Source: Flavobacterium terrae (GTDB taxonomy: Bacteria; Bacteroidota; Bacteroidia; Flavobacteriales; Flavobacteriaceae). Taken from it: 64,000 nucleotides of DNA. Positions within the stretch are counted from its first letter, which is position 1; the number at the start of each line of letters is the position of its first letter. The stretch lies in the NCBI RefSeq assembly GCF_900142035.1, contig NZ_FQZI01000001.1, positions 620,001-684,000 of the forward strand. Direction: 5' to 3'. The notes beneath the pieces were generated by a model. The model was not told the DNA's origin and ran no database searches. It saw nothing but the letters and a program-made list of their open reading frames with translations. Positions 7,750-15,024 of this stretch are shown piece after piece. The position numbers and the translations under genes are program-made.

Positions 7750-9099
7750 ATGTTTAAAAAGATATTAATAGCAAACAGGGGAGAAATTGCACTTCGTGTA
7801 ATTAGAACTTGTAGAGAAATGGGAATCAAAACCGTTGCGGTTTATTCTACGGCAGATGCAGATAGTTTGCATGTTAAATTTGCTGATGAAGCAGTTTGTA
7901 TAGGTCCTGCGCCAAGTAGTCAATCGTATTTGAAAATGTCAAATATTATTGCTGCTGCAGAAATTACAAACGCAGATGCTATCCATCCAGGATACGGATT
8001 CCTTTCTGAGAACGCTAAATTCTCTAAAATTTGTCAAGAGCACGGTATTAAATTTATCGGAGCTTCTCCAGAAATGATTGACAAAATGGGAGACAAAGCT
8101 ACAGCAAAAGCTACTATGAAAGCTGCCGGAGTTCCTTGTGTTCCAGGATCAGAAGGTATTCTTGAAGATTTCGAACAAGCTAAAAAAGTTGCTAAAGAAA
8201 TTGGCTATCCAGTGATGATGAAAGCTACTGCCGGAGGTGGTGGTAAAGGTATGCGCGCTATCTGGAAAGAAGAAGATTTATTAAAAGCTTGGGAAAGTGC
8301 TCGTCAAGAAGCTGCTGCTGCATTCGGTAATGATGGTATGTATATGGAAAAACTTATCGAAGAACCCCGTCATATCGAAATCCAAGTAGTTGGAGATTCT
8401 TATGGTAAAGCATGTCACTTGTCTGAAAGAGATTGTTCTGTACAAAGACGTCACCAAAAATTAACAGAAGAAACACCATCTCCATTCATGACAGATGAAT
8501 TACGTCATAAAATGGGAGAGGCTGCGGTTAAAGCTGCAGAGTTTATAAATTATGAAGGAGCAGGAACTGTTGAGTTCTTAGTAGATAAACACCGTAATTT
8601 CTACTTCATGGAAATGAATACTCGTATCCAAGTAGAGCACCCAATTACTGAGCAAGTTATTGATTACGATTTAATTCGTGAGCAGATTTTAGTTGCTGCT
8701 GGAGTGCCAATTTCTGGTAAAAACTATTTGCCACAATTACACTCTATCGAATGTCGTATTAATGCAGAGGATCCTTATAATGATTTCCGCCCTTCTCCAG
8801 GTAAAATTACAGTTTTACATGCTCCAGGAGGACATGGAGTTCGTTTAGATACTCACGTGTATGCAGGATATACAATTCCGCCAAATTACGATTCGATGAT
8901 TGCAAAATTGATTACTACTGCGCAAACTCGCGAAGAAGCAATTAGTAAAATGAAACGCGCTTTAGATGAATTCGTTATTGAAGGTATTAAAACTACCATC
9001 CCATTCCACAGACAATTAATGGACGAACCAGATTATGTTGCTGGTAATTATACCACTAAGTTTATGGAATCATTCAAAATGAAAGAGCCTAAAAATTAA
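7750..9099 (+). CDS. accC: Biotin carboxylase subunit of acetyl-CoA carboxylase
   Basis: AccC uses ATP and bicarbonate to carboxylate biotin on AccB. The 449-residue sequence is a full ATP-grasp enzyme: the N-terminal domain starts [17 protein letters not shown], the Gly-rich ATP loop [13 protein letters not shown] is near residue 157, the metal-binding [13 protein letters not shown] region near residue 287, and the C-terminal domain begins at about residue 330. Length matches the family. A strong terminator follows directly and marks the border with the accessory island. Confidence 0.97.
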   Translation: MFKKILIANRGEIALRVIRTCREMGIKTVAVYSTADADSLHVKFADEAVCIGPAPSSQSYLKMSNIIAAAEITNADAIHPGYGFLSENAKFSKICQEHGIKFIGASPEMIDKMGDKATAKATMKAAGVPCVPGSEGILEDFEQAKKVAKEIGYPVMMKATAGGGGKGMRAIWKEEDLLKAWESARQEAAAAFGNDGMYMEKLIEEPRHIEIQVVGDSYGKACHLSERDCSVQRRHQKLTEETPSPFMTDELRHKMGEAAVKAAEFINYEGAGTVEFLVDKHRNFYFMEMNTRIQVEHPITEQVIDYDLIREQILVAAGVPISGKNYLPQLHSIECRINAEDPYNDFRPSPGKITVLHAPGGHGVRLDTHVYAGYTIPPNYDSMIAKLITTAQTREEAISKMKRALDEFVIEGIKTTIPFHRQLMDEPDYVAGNYTTKFMESFKMKEPKN

Positions 9100-9100
9100 T

Positions 9101-9136
9101 AACAAAAAAGCCCTGAGAATTCAGGGCTTTTTTGTT
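9101..9136. terminator. Bidirectional terminator after accC
   Basis: A perfect 16-bp stem (AACAAAAAAGCCCTGA and its complement) encloses the loop GAAT, with A-rich and T-rich ends. It isolates the acc operon from the RiPP island. Confidence 0.9.
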
Positions 9137-9140
9137 ATTA

Positions 9141-9417
9141 ATTTTAAACTAAAGTTGTTTGTTTTGCATTAGTTAAATAATATATTTGTAAGAAAATTTT
9201 TGTTTTGAAATTTAAACACTTCCTTTTAATTGTTTTTCTTGCTTTTGTTTCATTGTCATGTAGAACTACAGTTGTAGATAATAATTCTTTAAAGAAAGAA
9301 ATTAATTATATACCTTATTATCTCAAGGTATATGAGGCCGATAGTTTGTTTATAACTAATAATTTTCTAAAAAGCTATCAAATTTTGGATAGTTTATTTC
9401 AAAAATATGAGCCACTT
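9141..9417 (+). repeat. 277-bp direct repeat, copy A (promoter and 5' end of lipoprotein gene)
   Basis: This segment recurs at 13749-14025 at a constant offset of 4608 bp with about 10 mismatches by eye and no gaps. It includes the promoter, leader, TTG start and about the first 71 codons of the lipoprotein gene. After it the two genes diverge sharply. Its uniform identity across non-coding and coding parts indicates recent duplication or gene conversion. Confidence 0.9.
9159..9188 (+). promoter_or_regulatory. Two-part flavobacterial promoter of the RiPP operon
   Basis: A -33 TTG at 9159-9161 and a -7 box TATATTTG at 9181-9188 are separated by 19 bp, within the TTG-N17-23-TAnnTTTG consensus. 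It directs transcription into the TTG-initiated lipoprotein gene at 9205. The same arrangement is found 4608 bp downstream. Confidence 0.75.
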
Positions 9418-10110
9418 AATATGAGTGTTTATTATGAGTTAAAAACCTACTATAGCGCAAAGATTATTTTAAATAAGGATATAGAATTGAATGATTTTTC
9501 GAGATTAGTTAGTAAATATGGGTTTACGAAAGAAATGATAGAAAGTGATTCTCTGTTAAATGATTATTGTAAAAAAAGTAATTTTTTTGACCTTCAAAAT
9601 TATGATGACTTGAGAGCTAAAAACGTGAAGTCGTTAAATCTTAGCCTACGAAATGAAATAATTGAAATGATTGGACAAGATCAATTATATAGGAGGACTG
9701 ATTTTGATAAACAAAATAAGATAGATTCTATAAATGCAAAAAAAATAATCAAAATATTTGATGATTTTGGATACCCTAATGAGTTTCTAATTGGTAATAG
9801 TAGTATAGATAAAATGTATGTTGGGATAGAAGCTCTTTTGCTTCATACAAGAGATAATGAAAGATTAAATTATTTTATGCCTAAAGTTTTAGAGTATGTA
9901 AAAAAAGGTAAAGCATCTCCCAAAATATATGCAAACATGAGAGATCAGTTTGAATTGTACCATGATAAGGAACAATTTTATGGATCCTATGATAATAAAA
10001 CCAATACTCCTGTTGATGAAATGAATAGAAGAAGAAAAGAAATTGGTTTGCCTTGTTTTGGATATGAAAAATGGCGAACTAATAAATTATATCCAAATAT
10101 GAAGTTTTAA
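9205..10110 (+). CDS. RiPP-operon lipoprotein, paralog A
   Basis: I do not recognise a named family. The 301-residue product starts at TTG 9205 with a lipoprotein signal ending VSLSC (Cys 19). A helical region with ADSLF-I-NN and SYQILDSLF-KYEP follows, resembling one tetratricopeptide-like hairpin, and the protein ends with a conserved RRKEIGLPCFGYEKWR block. Paralogs lie at 10125 and 13813; the last shares 277 bp of nearly identical DNA with this gene. It is the first gene of the operon and is 14 bp from the next. Location on the envelope and co-transcription suggest a receptor, immunity or secretion partner for the peptide, which is inference only. The only start possible before the signal is TTG. 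Confidence 0.75.
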   Translation: MKFKHFLLIVFLAFVSLSCRTTVVDNNSLKKEINYIPYYLKVYEADSLFITNNFLKSYQILDSLFQKYEPLNMSVYYELKTYYSAKIILNKDIELNDFSRLVSKYGFTKEMIESDSLLNDYCKKSNFFDLQNYDDLRAKNVKSLNLSLRNEIIEMIGQDQLYRRTDFDKQNKIDSINAKKIIKIFDDFGYPNEFLIGNSSIDKMYVGIEALLLHTRDNERLNYFMPKVLEYVKKGKASPKIYANMRDQFELYHDKEQFYGSYDNKTNTPVDEMNRRRKEIGLPCFGYEKWRTNKLYPNMKF

Positions 10111-10124
10111 ACCATTAAAGTATT

Positions 10125-11045
10125 ATGTTAAAAAGAGTTTTTAGGGTTTTGCTACTCATAGGTTTGGTTTCTTTTTTTTCTTTTAAAACAAAAGATGTAT
10201 TTAATAGTTCTATTTCCAGAGAATTGAATTATATACAATATTATTTAAAAGTATATCAAGCAGATAGTTTATACATTACTAAGAATTATCAGAAGAGTTA
10301 TGAAATTTTGGATAAATTATTTAAGGATTATGAACCTATTAATTTACCTAATTATAATGAACTTTTTAACTATTATAGATTGAAACTAATTTTAAAAAAA
10401 GATATAAATAGGAGTAAATTTTCTGAATTAATAAGCAAGTATAATTTGAATAATGAAATATTATTGAATGATTCATTAATGAAAACTTATTACATGAAAG
10501 AAAAATTTTTTTTCGATAAAAATTATAATCTGTTAAGACAAAAGTTTATTTCTAAACTAAATCTGAAATTAAGGGATGAGATAAAAGAAATGCGAGTACA
10601 AGATCAACTATTTCGAGATAAAGATTATCAATATAATATAATAAAACAAAATAAGATTGATTCAATTAATTCTTTAAAAACTAGAAAGATTTTTAAAGAA
10701 TTCGGCTATCCAAATGAATATATTATAGGTGATTTTATGTTAGACAAAAGTTTTGTAGATATAGAAATAATACTTCTTCATACAAAAGATGTTGAAAGGG
10801 AAGAGTATTATTTGCCAAAAGTTCTTGAATTCATAGAAAAAGGTAAAGCACCTCCTAGAACCTATGCTGTTCTTCTGGATCAATTTAATTTATACCATGG
10901 TAAAGAACAGTATTATGGTTCATACAGTAAAAAAGTAAATATTTCAATTTCAGAGTTGAATAAAAGAAGGAAATTAATTGGCTTGCCAAGTTATGGGTAT
11001 GAGAAATGGAGATTTGAGAAATTACATCCAAATGAAGAATATTAA
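10125..11045 (+). CDS. RiPP-operon envelope protein, paralog B
   Basis: A 306-residue paralog of the neighbouring 9205 and 13813 products. It keeps the same motifs in the same order: ELNYIQYYLKVYQADSLY near residue 34, SYEILDKLFKDYEP near residue 60, and the closing RRKLIGLPSYGYEKWR. The signal region has a hydrophobic segment but no lipobox Cys, so unlike the two paralogs it would be a secreted or membrane-anchored protein rather than a lipoprotein. It sits 14 bp after paralog A and 15 bp before the first precursor peptide, so it belongs to the same transcript. Function unknown. Confidence 0.75.
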   Translation: MLKRVFRVLLLIGLVSFFSFKTKDVFNSSISRELNYIQYYLKVYQADSLYITKNYQKSYEILDKLFKDYEPINLPNYNELFNYYRLKLILKKDINRSKFSELISKYNLNNEILLNDSLMKTYYMKEKFFFDKNYNLLRQKFISKLNLKLRDEIKEMRVQDQLFRDKDYQYNIIKQNKIDSINSLKTRKIFKEFGYPNEYIIGDFMLDKSFVDIEIILLHTKDVEREEYYLPKVLEFIEKGKAPPRTYAVLLDQFNLYHGKEQYYGSYSKKVNISISELNKRRKLIGLPSYGYEKWRFEKLHPNEEY

Positions 11046-11060
11046 TTAAATTATATAACA

Positions 11061-11273
11061 ATGAGAAAACTAGAAGAGTTTAAAAATGATGATAATTTGT
11101 TATCACAAAATGAATTGAGTAATATAATCGGTGGTTTGCTTCCTGCTGACAGATCTAGATATACCTGTTTTACACAGACAGCTAGTGAAGGCTGTACAGA
11201 TACCAGATGTGAACAAACAATCGATGAAAATGGAACATCAACAACAACAATTACTGAAACAGACAATCCTTAA
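11061..11273 (+). CDS. RiPP precursor peptide 1 (GG-type leader)
   Basis: A 70-residue peptide with the layout of a ribosomal natural-product precursor. The leader (residues 1-25) ends LSQNELSNIIGG, a double-glycine cleavage site at 24-25. The core (26-70) is rich in Thr, Ser, Asp and Glu, has Cys at 36, 45 and 50, and ends in a run of Thr with interspersed Glu and Asp. Such hydroxyl and acid side chains are what ATP-grasp enzymes link into esters in graspetides. It lies 12 bp before precursor 2 and two genes before the ATP-grasp maturase. Assignment rests on leader, composition and context. Confidence 0.8.
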   Translation: MRKLEEFKNDDNLLSQNELSNIIGGLLPADRSRYTCFTQTASEGCTDTRCEQTIDENGTSTTTITETDNP

Positions 11274-11285
11274 AAAATTTTAGAA

Positions 11286-11504
11286 ATGAAAAAATTAAAA
11301 AGTCTTAATGAATTTAAACAATTAAGTTCAAACACAGTTTTATTAAACTCGGATTTAGTTAATATTTCTGCTGGTTTGGCACGCCTATCTAATGATATGT
11401 GTGTGACTTTAAATGATACATGTGTAAATGGTAGAGAGGATATGTATCATCACACTGAAGTTGACGGTGTGGTAACTGTTGATTCGACTACTTGGAAAGA
11501 TTAG
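11286..11504 (+). CDS. RiPP precursor peptide 2 (variant leader)
   Basis: A 72-residue peptide related to precursor 1. The leader aligns as LLNSDLVNISAG against LLSQNELSNIIGG, so the cleavage pair is Ala-Gly at 29-30 instead of Gly-Gly. The core has Cys at 39 and 46, a His pair (55-56), and a C-terminal part matching the T-x-(D/V)-(E/D)-x-G-x-x-T pattern of precursor 1. It ends 3 bp before the ATP-grasp start. Two different cores under one maturase pair suggest the operon makes two products. Identified by leader similarity and position. Confidence 0.78.
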   Translation: MKKLKSLNEFKQLSSNTVLLNSDLVNISAGLARLSNDMCVTLNDTCVNGREDMYHHTEVDGVVTVDSTTWKD

Positions 11505-11507
11505 ATT

Positions 11508-12443
11508 ATGATTTTAATAATCACTGAAGAAGCTGATTATTCATCAAGTATGGTGATTAATTGGCTTCTTTATTACAGAATAAATTTTATTAGAATAAAT
11601 GAAAATGATGAACTGCATGTTGAATGTTTGTTAAATGATTTCAGAATAACTAATAATTCATTTAACTTTTTGTTGTCTGAAATTAAAGGGATGTGGTATA
11701 GAAGAGGTTTTTTAAATATTAAAATTGAAAAATCCGAAAATGAAATCATAAACAATTTTAAAAAAGCAGAATTTGCAAAATTGAAGCAATACATATATTA
11801 TAAATTATCATTATTGCCAAATATTAATTCTTTTACTAACTCTGATGTTAATAAACTTGTAGTTAATGATATTGCTAGTGAAATAGGAATAATTACTCCT
11901 CAAGAATATATTTTAAGTTCCAAAGATGAATTGCTTCTTTTAGATGATTTAAGTCAATACGCAACAAAGTCAATTTCAGGAAGTGCAATTTTGGATTTTG
12001 GAAATTTTTATACAATAGGATATACATCTTTGTTAAATATAACTGAAGAATATTCTAAATTTTTTTTTCCTTCTTTAATTCAAAAGTATATTAAGAAAAA
12101 ATATGAATTGAGGATTTTTTTCTTACATGATCAATTTTATACTATGGCGATTTTTTCACAAAGAGATGAAACTACTAGGGTAGATTTTAGAAATTATAAC
12201 AGAAAGAATCCCAATAGGAATGTGCCTTTTGAATTGCCAATTGAAATTAAGGTGAAACTAATTAATCTAATGAATCGTTTAAAATTAAATTCGGGGTCAA
12301 TAGATATGATTGTTACCCCAAATAATGAGTATGTTTTTTTAGAAGTTAATCCAATTGGGCAGTATGGTATGGTTTCAGTTCCTTGTAATTATTATCTAGA
12401 TATGAAAATAGCAAATTTTTTTAAGAACAATACTTATGAATGA
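11508..12443 (+). CDS. gwsG: Grasp-with-spasm system ATP-grasp peptide maturase
   Basis: This 311-residue enzyme fits the ATP-grasp maturases of graspetide biosynthesis, which use ATP to form ester or amide links between side chains of a precursor. The N-terminus MILIITEEAD and the RINFIRINENDE block fit the pre-ATP-grasp domain. The ATP-grasp part has the VNDIASEIGIITPQEYI stretch near residue 124, YELRIFFL near residue 201 and the metal-binding LEVNPIGQYG near residue 283. It starts 3 bp after precursor 2 and overlaps the small gene at 12436 by 8 bp. A decayed second copy is recognisable from 15025. The system name follows the ATP-grasp/SPASM pairing catalogued in protein-family databases. 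Confidence 0.88.
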   Translation: MILIITEEADYSSSMVINWLLYYRINFIRINENDELHVECLLNDFRITNNSFNFLLSEIKGMWYRRGFLNIKIEKSENEIINNFKKAEFAKLKQYIYYKLSLLPNINSFTNSDVNKLVVNDIASEIGIITPQEYILSSKDELLLLDDLSQYATKSISGSAILDFGNFYTIGYTSLLNITEEYSKFFFPSLIQKYIKKKYELRIFFLHDQFYTMAIFSQRDETTRVDFRNYNRKNPNRNVPFELPIEIKVKLINLMNRLKLNSGSIDMIVTPNNEYVFLEVNPIGQYGMVSVPCNYYLDMKIANFFKNNTYE

Positions 12444-12624
12444 AAAAATTGAAAGTTTAAAAGAATTTCTTTTGGAAAGGCAAAATGAATTACCTCTAGT
12501 TCTGCATGATACAAATGTAATTGAAAAAAAATATGAGATTTCAGGAAAATCAATACAGATCTTAAAATATAGAACATCTGTTTATCCTCTTGATAAGTAT
12601 TATAAACATATAATAAGAATATAA
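12436..12624 (+). CDS. Small 62-residue protein between the two RiPP maturases
   Basis: I do not recognise this protein. It begins at an ATG overlapping the end of the ATP-grasp gene by 8 bp and stops 2 bp before the SPASM gene, so translation of the three is probably coupled, which argues strongly that it is real. The sequence is charged, with an N-terminal Glu/Lys/Leu-rich amphipathic stretch (residues 1-19) and a Tyr/Lys/Ile-rich C-terminus. It lacks a leader motif, membrane segment and Cys. A leader-recognition (RRE-like) or accessory role is possible, but nothing in the sequence shows it. Confidence 0.65.
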   Translation: MNEKIESLKEFLLERQNELPLVLHDTNVIEKKYEISGKSIQILKYRTSVYPLDKYYKHIIRI

Positions 12625-12626
12625 AA

Positions 12627-13706
12627 ATGGTTTTTTTTAAATTATTTGCAAATTGTATAGCTGTTAAGGGAGCTAATAGAAGTTTAATTGTAGATTTACA
12701 AAAAAATTCATCACATTTAATTCCAAATGATATGTATGAAGTCTTAACAAAATCAGATAAGATAGAAATAAGTCAATTATATGCGGAATATGGTGAAGAT
12801 AATTATAACACAATAAAAGACTATTTTGAAAATTTAGAAGAATTAGAAATAGGTTTTTTTTGTTCAGAGAATGAACTTAATCTTTTTCCAGAGTTGAATC
12901 TTGAATTTCATTATCCTTTTTTAATTGGGAACTCAATTTTAGAAGGAATAGATGAAATTCGAGTGTATGAGGAATTAATTCCGCAGTTAGAAAAATTAGG
13001 TTGTGAATATGTTGAAATAATTTTGTACCAGGAAATTGAAAATAATTTACTTCAATCAATTTTAGATTTATTTCAAATAAGTTCAATTAAGCACATTGGT
13101 TTGATAATAAAGTATGATGTGACAAAAGATGAAAAGTTTTTAAAAAAACTTACTTCTACATGTTTGAGACTTTCAAAAATAATTTTACATTCATCAGTAG
13201 ATGAAAAATTATTAGAATTTAAATCATTTAATTTGACTTATATTAGTTATGTAAAAAAGGAGTTGAAAAGTTTTAATTTTTGTGGAGTAGTTGATCAAGG
13301 TTATTTTTCAACAAAAATGTTGCATTTTACAGAATCACAAAATCATAACACTTGTTTGAATCGTAAAATTTCAATAGACAAAGATGGTAATATAAAAAAT
13401 TGCCCATCGATGAAAGAAATTTTTGGAAATATCAAAGAAGTATCGCTTGAAGAGGTATTAAATCAAACCAACTTTAAAAGATATTGGAGTATTTCTAAAA
13501 ATCAAATTGAAGTATGTAAAGATTGTGAATTTCGTCATATTTGTACTGATTGTAGGGCATATACTGAAAATCCTGAAGATCAATATTCAAAACCTCTTAA
13601 ATGTGGTTATAATCCTTATACGAATGTTTGGGAAGAATGGAGCACCAACCCTTTAAAAGAAAAAGCTATTGCTTTTTATGAAATGTCAGATTTGATAAAA
13701 AGATAA
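12627..13706 (+). CDS. gwsS: Grasp-with-spasm system SPASM-domain peptide maturase
   Basis: This 359-residue protein ends in a SPASM domain: Cys in NTCLNRK, then GNIKNC, then the cluster CKDC-FRHIC-DC followed by KCGYNPY. Seven Cys in this pattern normally bind an auxiliary iron-sulfur cluster. The radical SAM motif CxxxCxxC is absent from the first 250 residues, where only isolated Cys occur, so this is the pseudo-rSAM partner type found beside ATP-grasp maturases. It is 2 bp downstream of the small gene and is the last gene before a terminator. It probably helps bind or modify the precursor; its chemistry cannot be read from sequence. A decayed homolog lies at about 15170-15421. Confidence 0.87.
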   Translation: MVFFKLFANCIAVKGANRSLIVDLQKNSSHLIPNDMYEVLTKSDKIEISQLYAEYGEDNYNTIKDYFENLEELEIGFFCSENELNLFPELNLEFHYPFLIGNSILEGIDEIRVYEELIPQLEKLGCEYVEIILYQEIENNLLQSILDLFQISSIKHIGLIIKYDVTKDEKFLKKLTSTCLRLSKIILHSSVDEKLLEFKSFNLTYISYVKKELKSFNFCGVVDQGYFSTKMLHFTESQNHNTCLNRKISIDKDGNIKNCPSMKEIFGNIKEVSLEEVLNQTNFKRYWSISKNQIEVCKDCEFRHICTDCRAYTENPEDQYSKPLKCGYNPYTNVWEEWSTNPLKEKAIAFYEMSDLIKR

Positions 13707-13713
13707 TTTAGAG

Positions 13714-13738
13714 AATGCCCCAAATTTGGAGCTTTTTT
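13714..13738 (+). terminator. Terminator of the RiPP operon
   Basis: A GC-CCAAA/TTTGG-GC stem with one mismatch is followed by six T. It ends the transcript begun at the 9159-9188 promoter. Confidence 0.65.
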
Positions 13739-13748
13739 GTTGGGTTAA

Positions 13749-14025
13749 ATTTTAAACTAAAGTTGTTTGTTTTGCATTAGTTAAATGATAAATTTGTAAG
13801 AAAATTTTTGTTTTGAAATTTAAACACTTCCTTTTAATTGTTTTTCTTACTTGTGTTTCATTGTCATGTAGAACTACAGTTGTAGATAATAACTCTTTAA
13901 AGAAAGAAATTAATTATATACCTTATTATCTCAAGGCATATGAGGCTGATAGTTTGTTTATAACTAATAATTTTCAAAAAAGTTATCAAATTTTGGACAG
14001 TTTATTTCAAAAATATGAGCCACTT
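13749..14025 (+). repeat. 277-bp direct repeat, copy B
   Basis: Second copy of the 9141-9417 segment, 4608 bp away and about 96 percent identical by eye, without gaps. It supplies the promoter and 5' end of the third lipoprotein gene. Together the copies bracket the intact operon; recombination between them would delete precursors and maturases and leave one chimeric lipoprotein gene. Confidence 0.9.
13767..13796 (+). promoter_or_regulatory. Duplicated promoter of the second lipoprotein unit
   Basis: A -33 TTG (13767-13769), 19-bp spacer and -7 box TAAATTTG (13789-13796) match the promoter at 9159-9188 in spacing and context. Both units are therefore likely to be regulated alike. Confidence 0.72.
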
Positions 14026-14751
14026 GAGATGGAAAATTATTATGAATATAGTAATTACATTGCTTCATCTGTAATGTCAGGACATATTGATGGTTTAGAT
14101 GGAAAAATTAAAAAGGGATATCTCAATTTTGGTGATGTTGGTTTTTTACATCCACAATCATATGAAATTCGTCAAAAAATAGCAAAAATAAGTAAGCTCT
14201 CTAAAGATGAAAAAGAACTTTATAAAAAGGAGTATTCTAAAAGAATTAATTTGTCTTTAAGAAAAAGAATTGATATAATGTTTGATGAAGACCAATCGGT
14301 AAGAAGAAAGAATTGGAATGAAGAGGGGATGAAGTTTTTTGAAAATAAACATGCCAAAGAATTGGAAGAGATTATAGCTAATTATGGTTATCCTAATTAT
14401 CAATTAATTGGATCAATGAATTACGAAGATGAGAATTGGAGTACTCCAAAACCTATTAGTTGTGACATCATGTTTATACACCAAGGTATTGCGTTTAAAG
14501 AAAAATACCTGCCTTTTTTATTGAATGAATTAAAAAGGGGGAAATGTTCACCTAGGGACTATTCAGCTATATATGATAGTTATTTGTTTAAAAAAAGTGC
14601 TGAATTAAACATAATTCCTAAGCAATTATATGGTAGTATTGGTATCGAAAATCGTGCTTTGGTAAATCCAAAAAAAATTGACTCAATTAGAAAATCTATT
14701 GGATTACCCAAATTAGGATATGAAATGTGGAGAGCAAAAAAAATTGAATAA
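13813..14751 (+). CDS. RiPP-island lipoprotein, paralog C
   Basis: A 312-residue lipoprotein, TTG start, with a signal ending in VSLSC. Its first 71 codons are almost identical to paralog A because they lie in the duplicated 277-bp segment; afterwards the sequence is different apart from the closing RKSIGLPKLGYEMWR block shared by all three paralogs. The abrupt change of identity suggests either gene conversion of the 5' end or rapid divergence of the body, as expected for specificity-determining proteins. It heads the second, decayed cassette. Function unknown. Confidence 0.72.
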   Translation: MKFKHFLLIVFLTCVSLSCRTTVVDNNSLKKEINYIPYYLKAYEADSLFITNNFQKSYQILDSLFQKYEPLEMENYYEYSNYIASSVMSGHIDGLDGKIKKGYLNFGDVGFLHPQSYEIRQKIAKISKLSKDEKELYKKEYSKRINLSLRKRIDIMFDEDQSVRRKNWNEEGMKFFENKHAKELEEIIANYGYPNYQLIGSMNYEDENWSTPKPISCDIMFIHQGIAFKEKYLPFLLNELKRGKCSPRDYSAIYDSYLFKKSAELNIIPKQLYGSIGIENRALVNPKKIDSIRKSIGLPKLGYEMWRAKKIE

Positions 14752-14845
14752 TAACTAAATTAAGATTTAAAAAAAGCGAAATCATAAAAACAACTAAAAA
14801 GGGATGTTTTTTGTTTATCAATAGAAGAACAATAGGAAATTATAA

Positions 14846-14968
14846 GTCGATCAATTAACAGATTTAATAAAGTTGTCTTATTACATAGATTCGACTGTAA
14901 GTACAGATTGTCAAAGGAGTTCTGCAAAAACATATCCAGGTGAATTCATGAAAACTTTAATTGCCTAA
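14846..14968 (+). pseudogene. Possible precursor-peptide remnant in the decayed cassette
   Basis: A 40-codon open stretch without a usable start codon encodes a Ser/Thr/Asp-rich segment around STDCQRSSAKTYPG. It occupies the place where a precursor gene would stand, between the lipoprotein gene and the ATP-grasp remnant. No leader motif is visible, so it could equally be random sequence. Confidence 0.25.
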
Positions 14969-15024
14969 CAACAGAGAGAAAAACTGTCTTAGATAAGTAA
15001 TATTAAGAGTTGATGAATTTTTAT

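Noticed and set aside
11051..11266. 71-codon minus-strand frame over precursor 1
   Set aside because: Antisense to a peptide gene that has a recognisable leader and operon position; a toxin-antitoxin reading has no support.
12627..13706. Reading the SPASM protein as a true radical SAM enzyme
   Set aside because: No CxxxCxxC motif is present in the N-terminal two-thirds; only the C-terminal SPASM Cys cluster is found.
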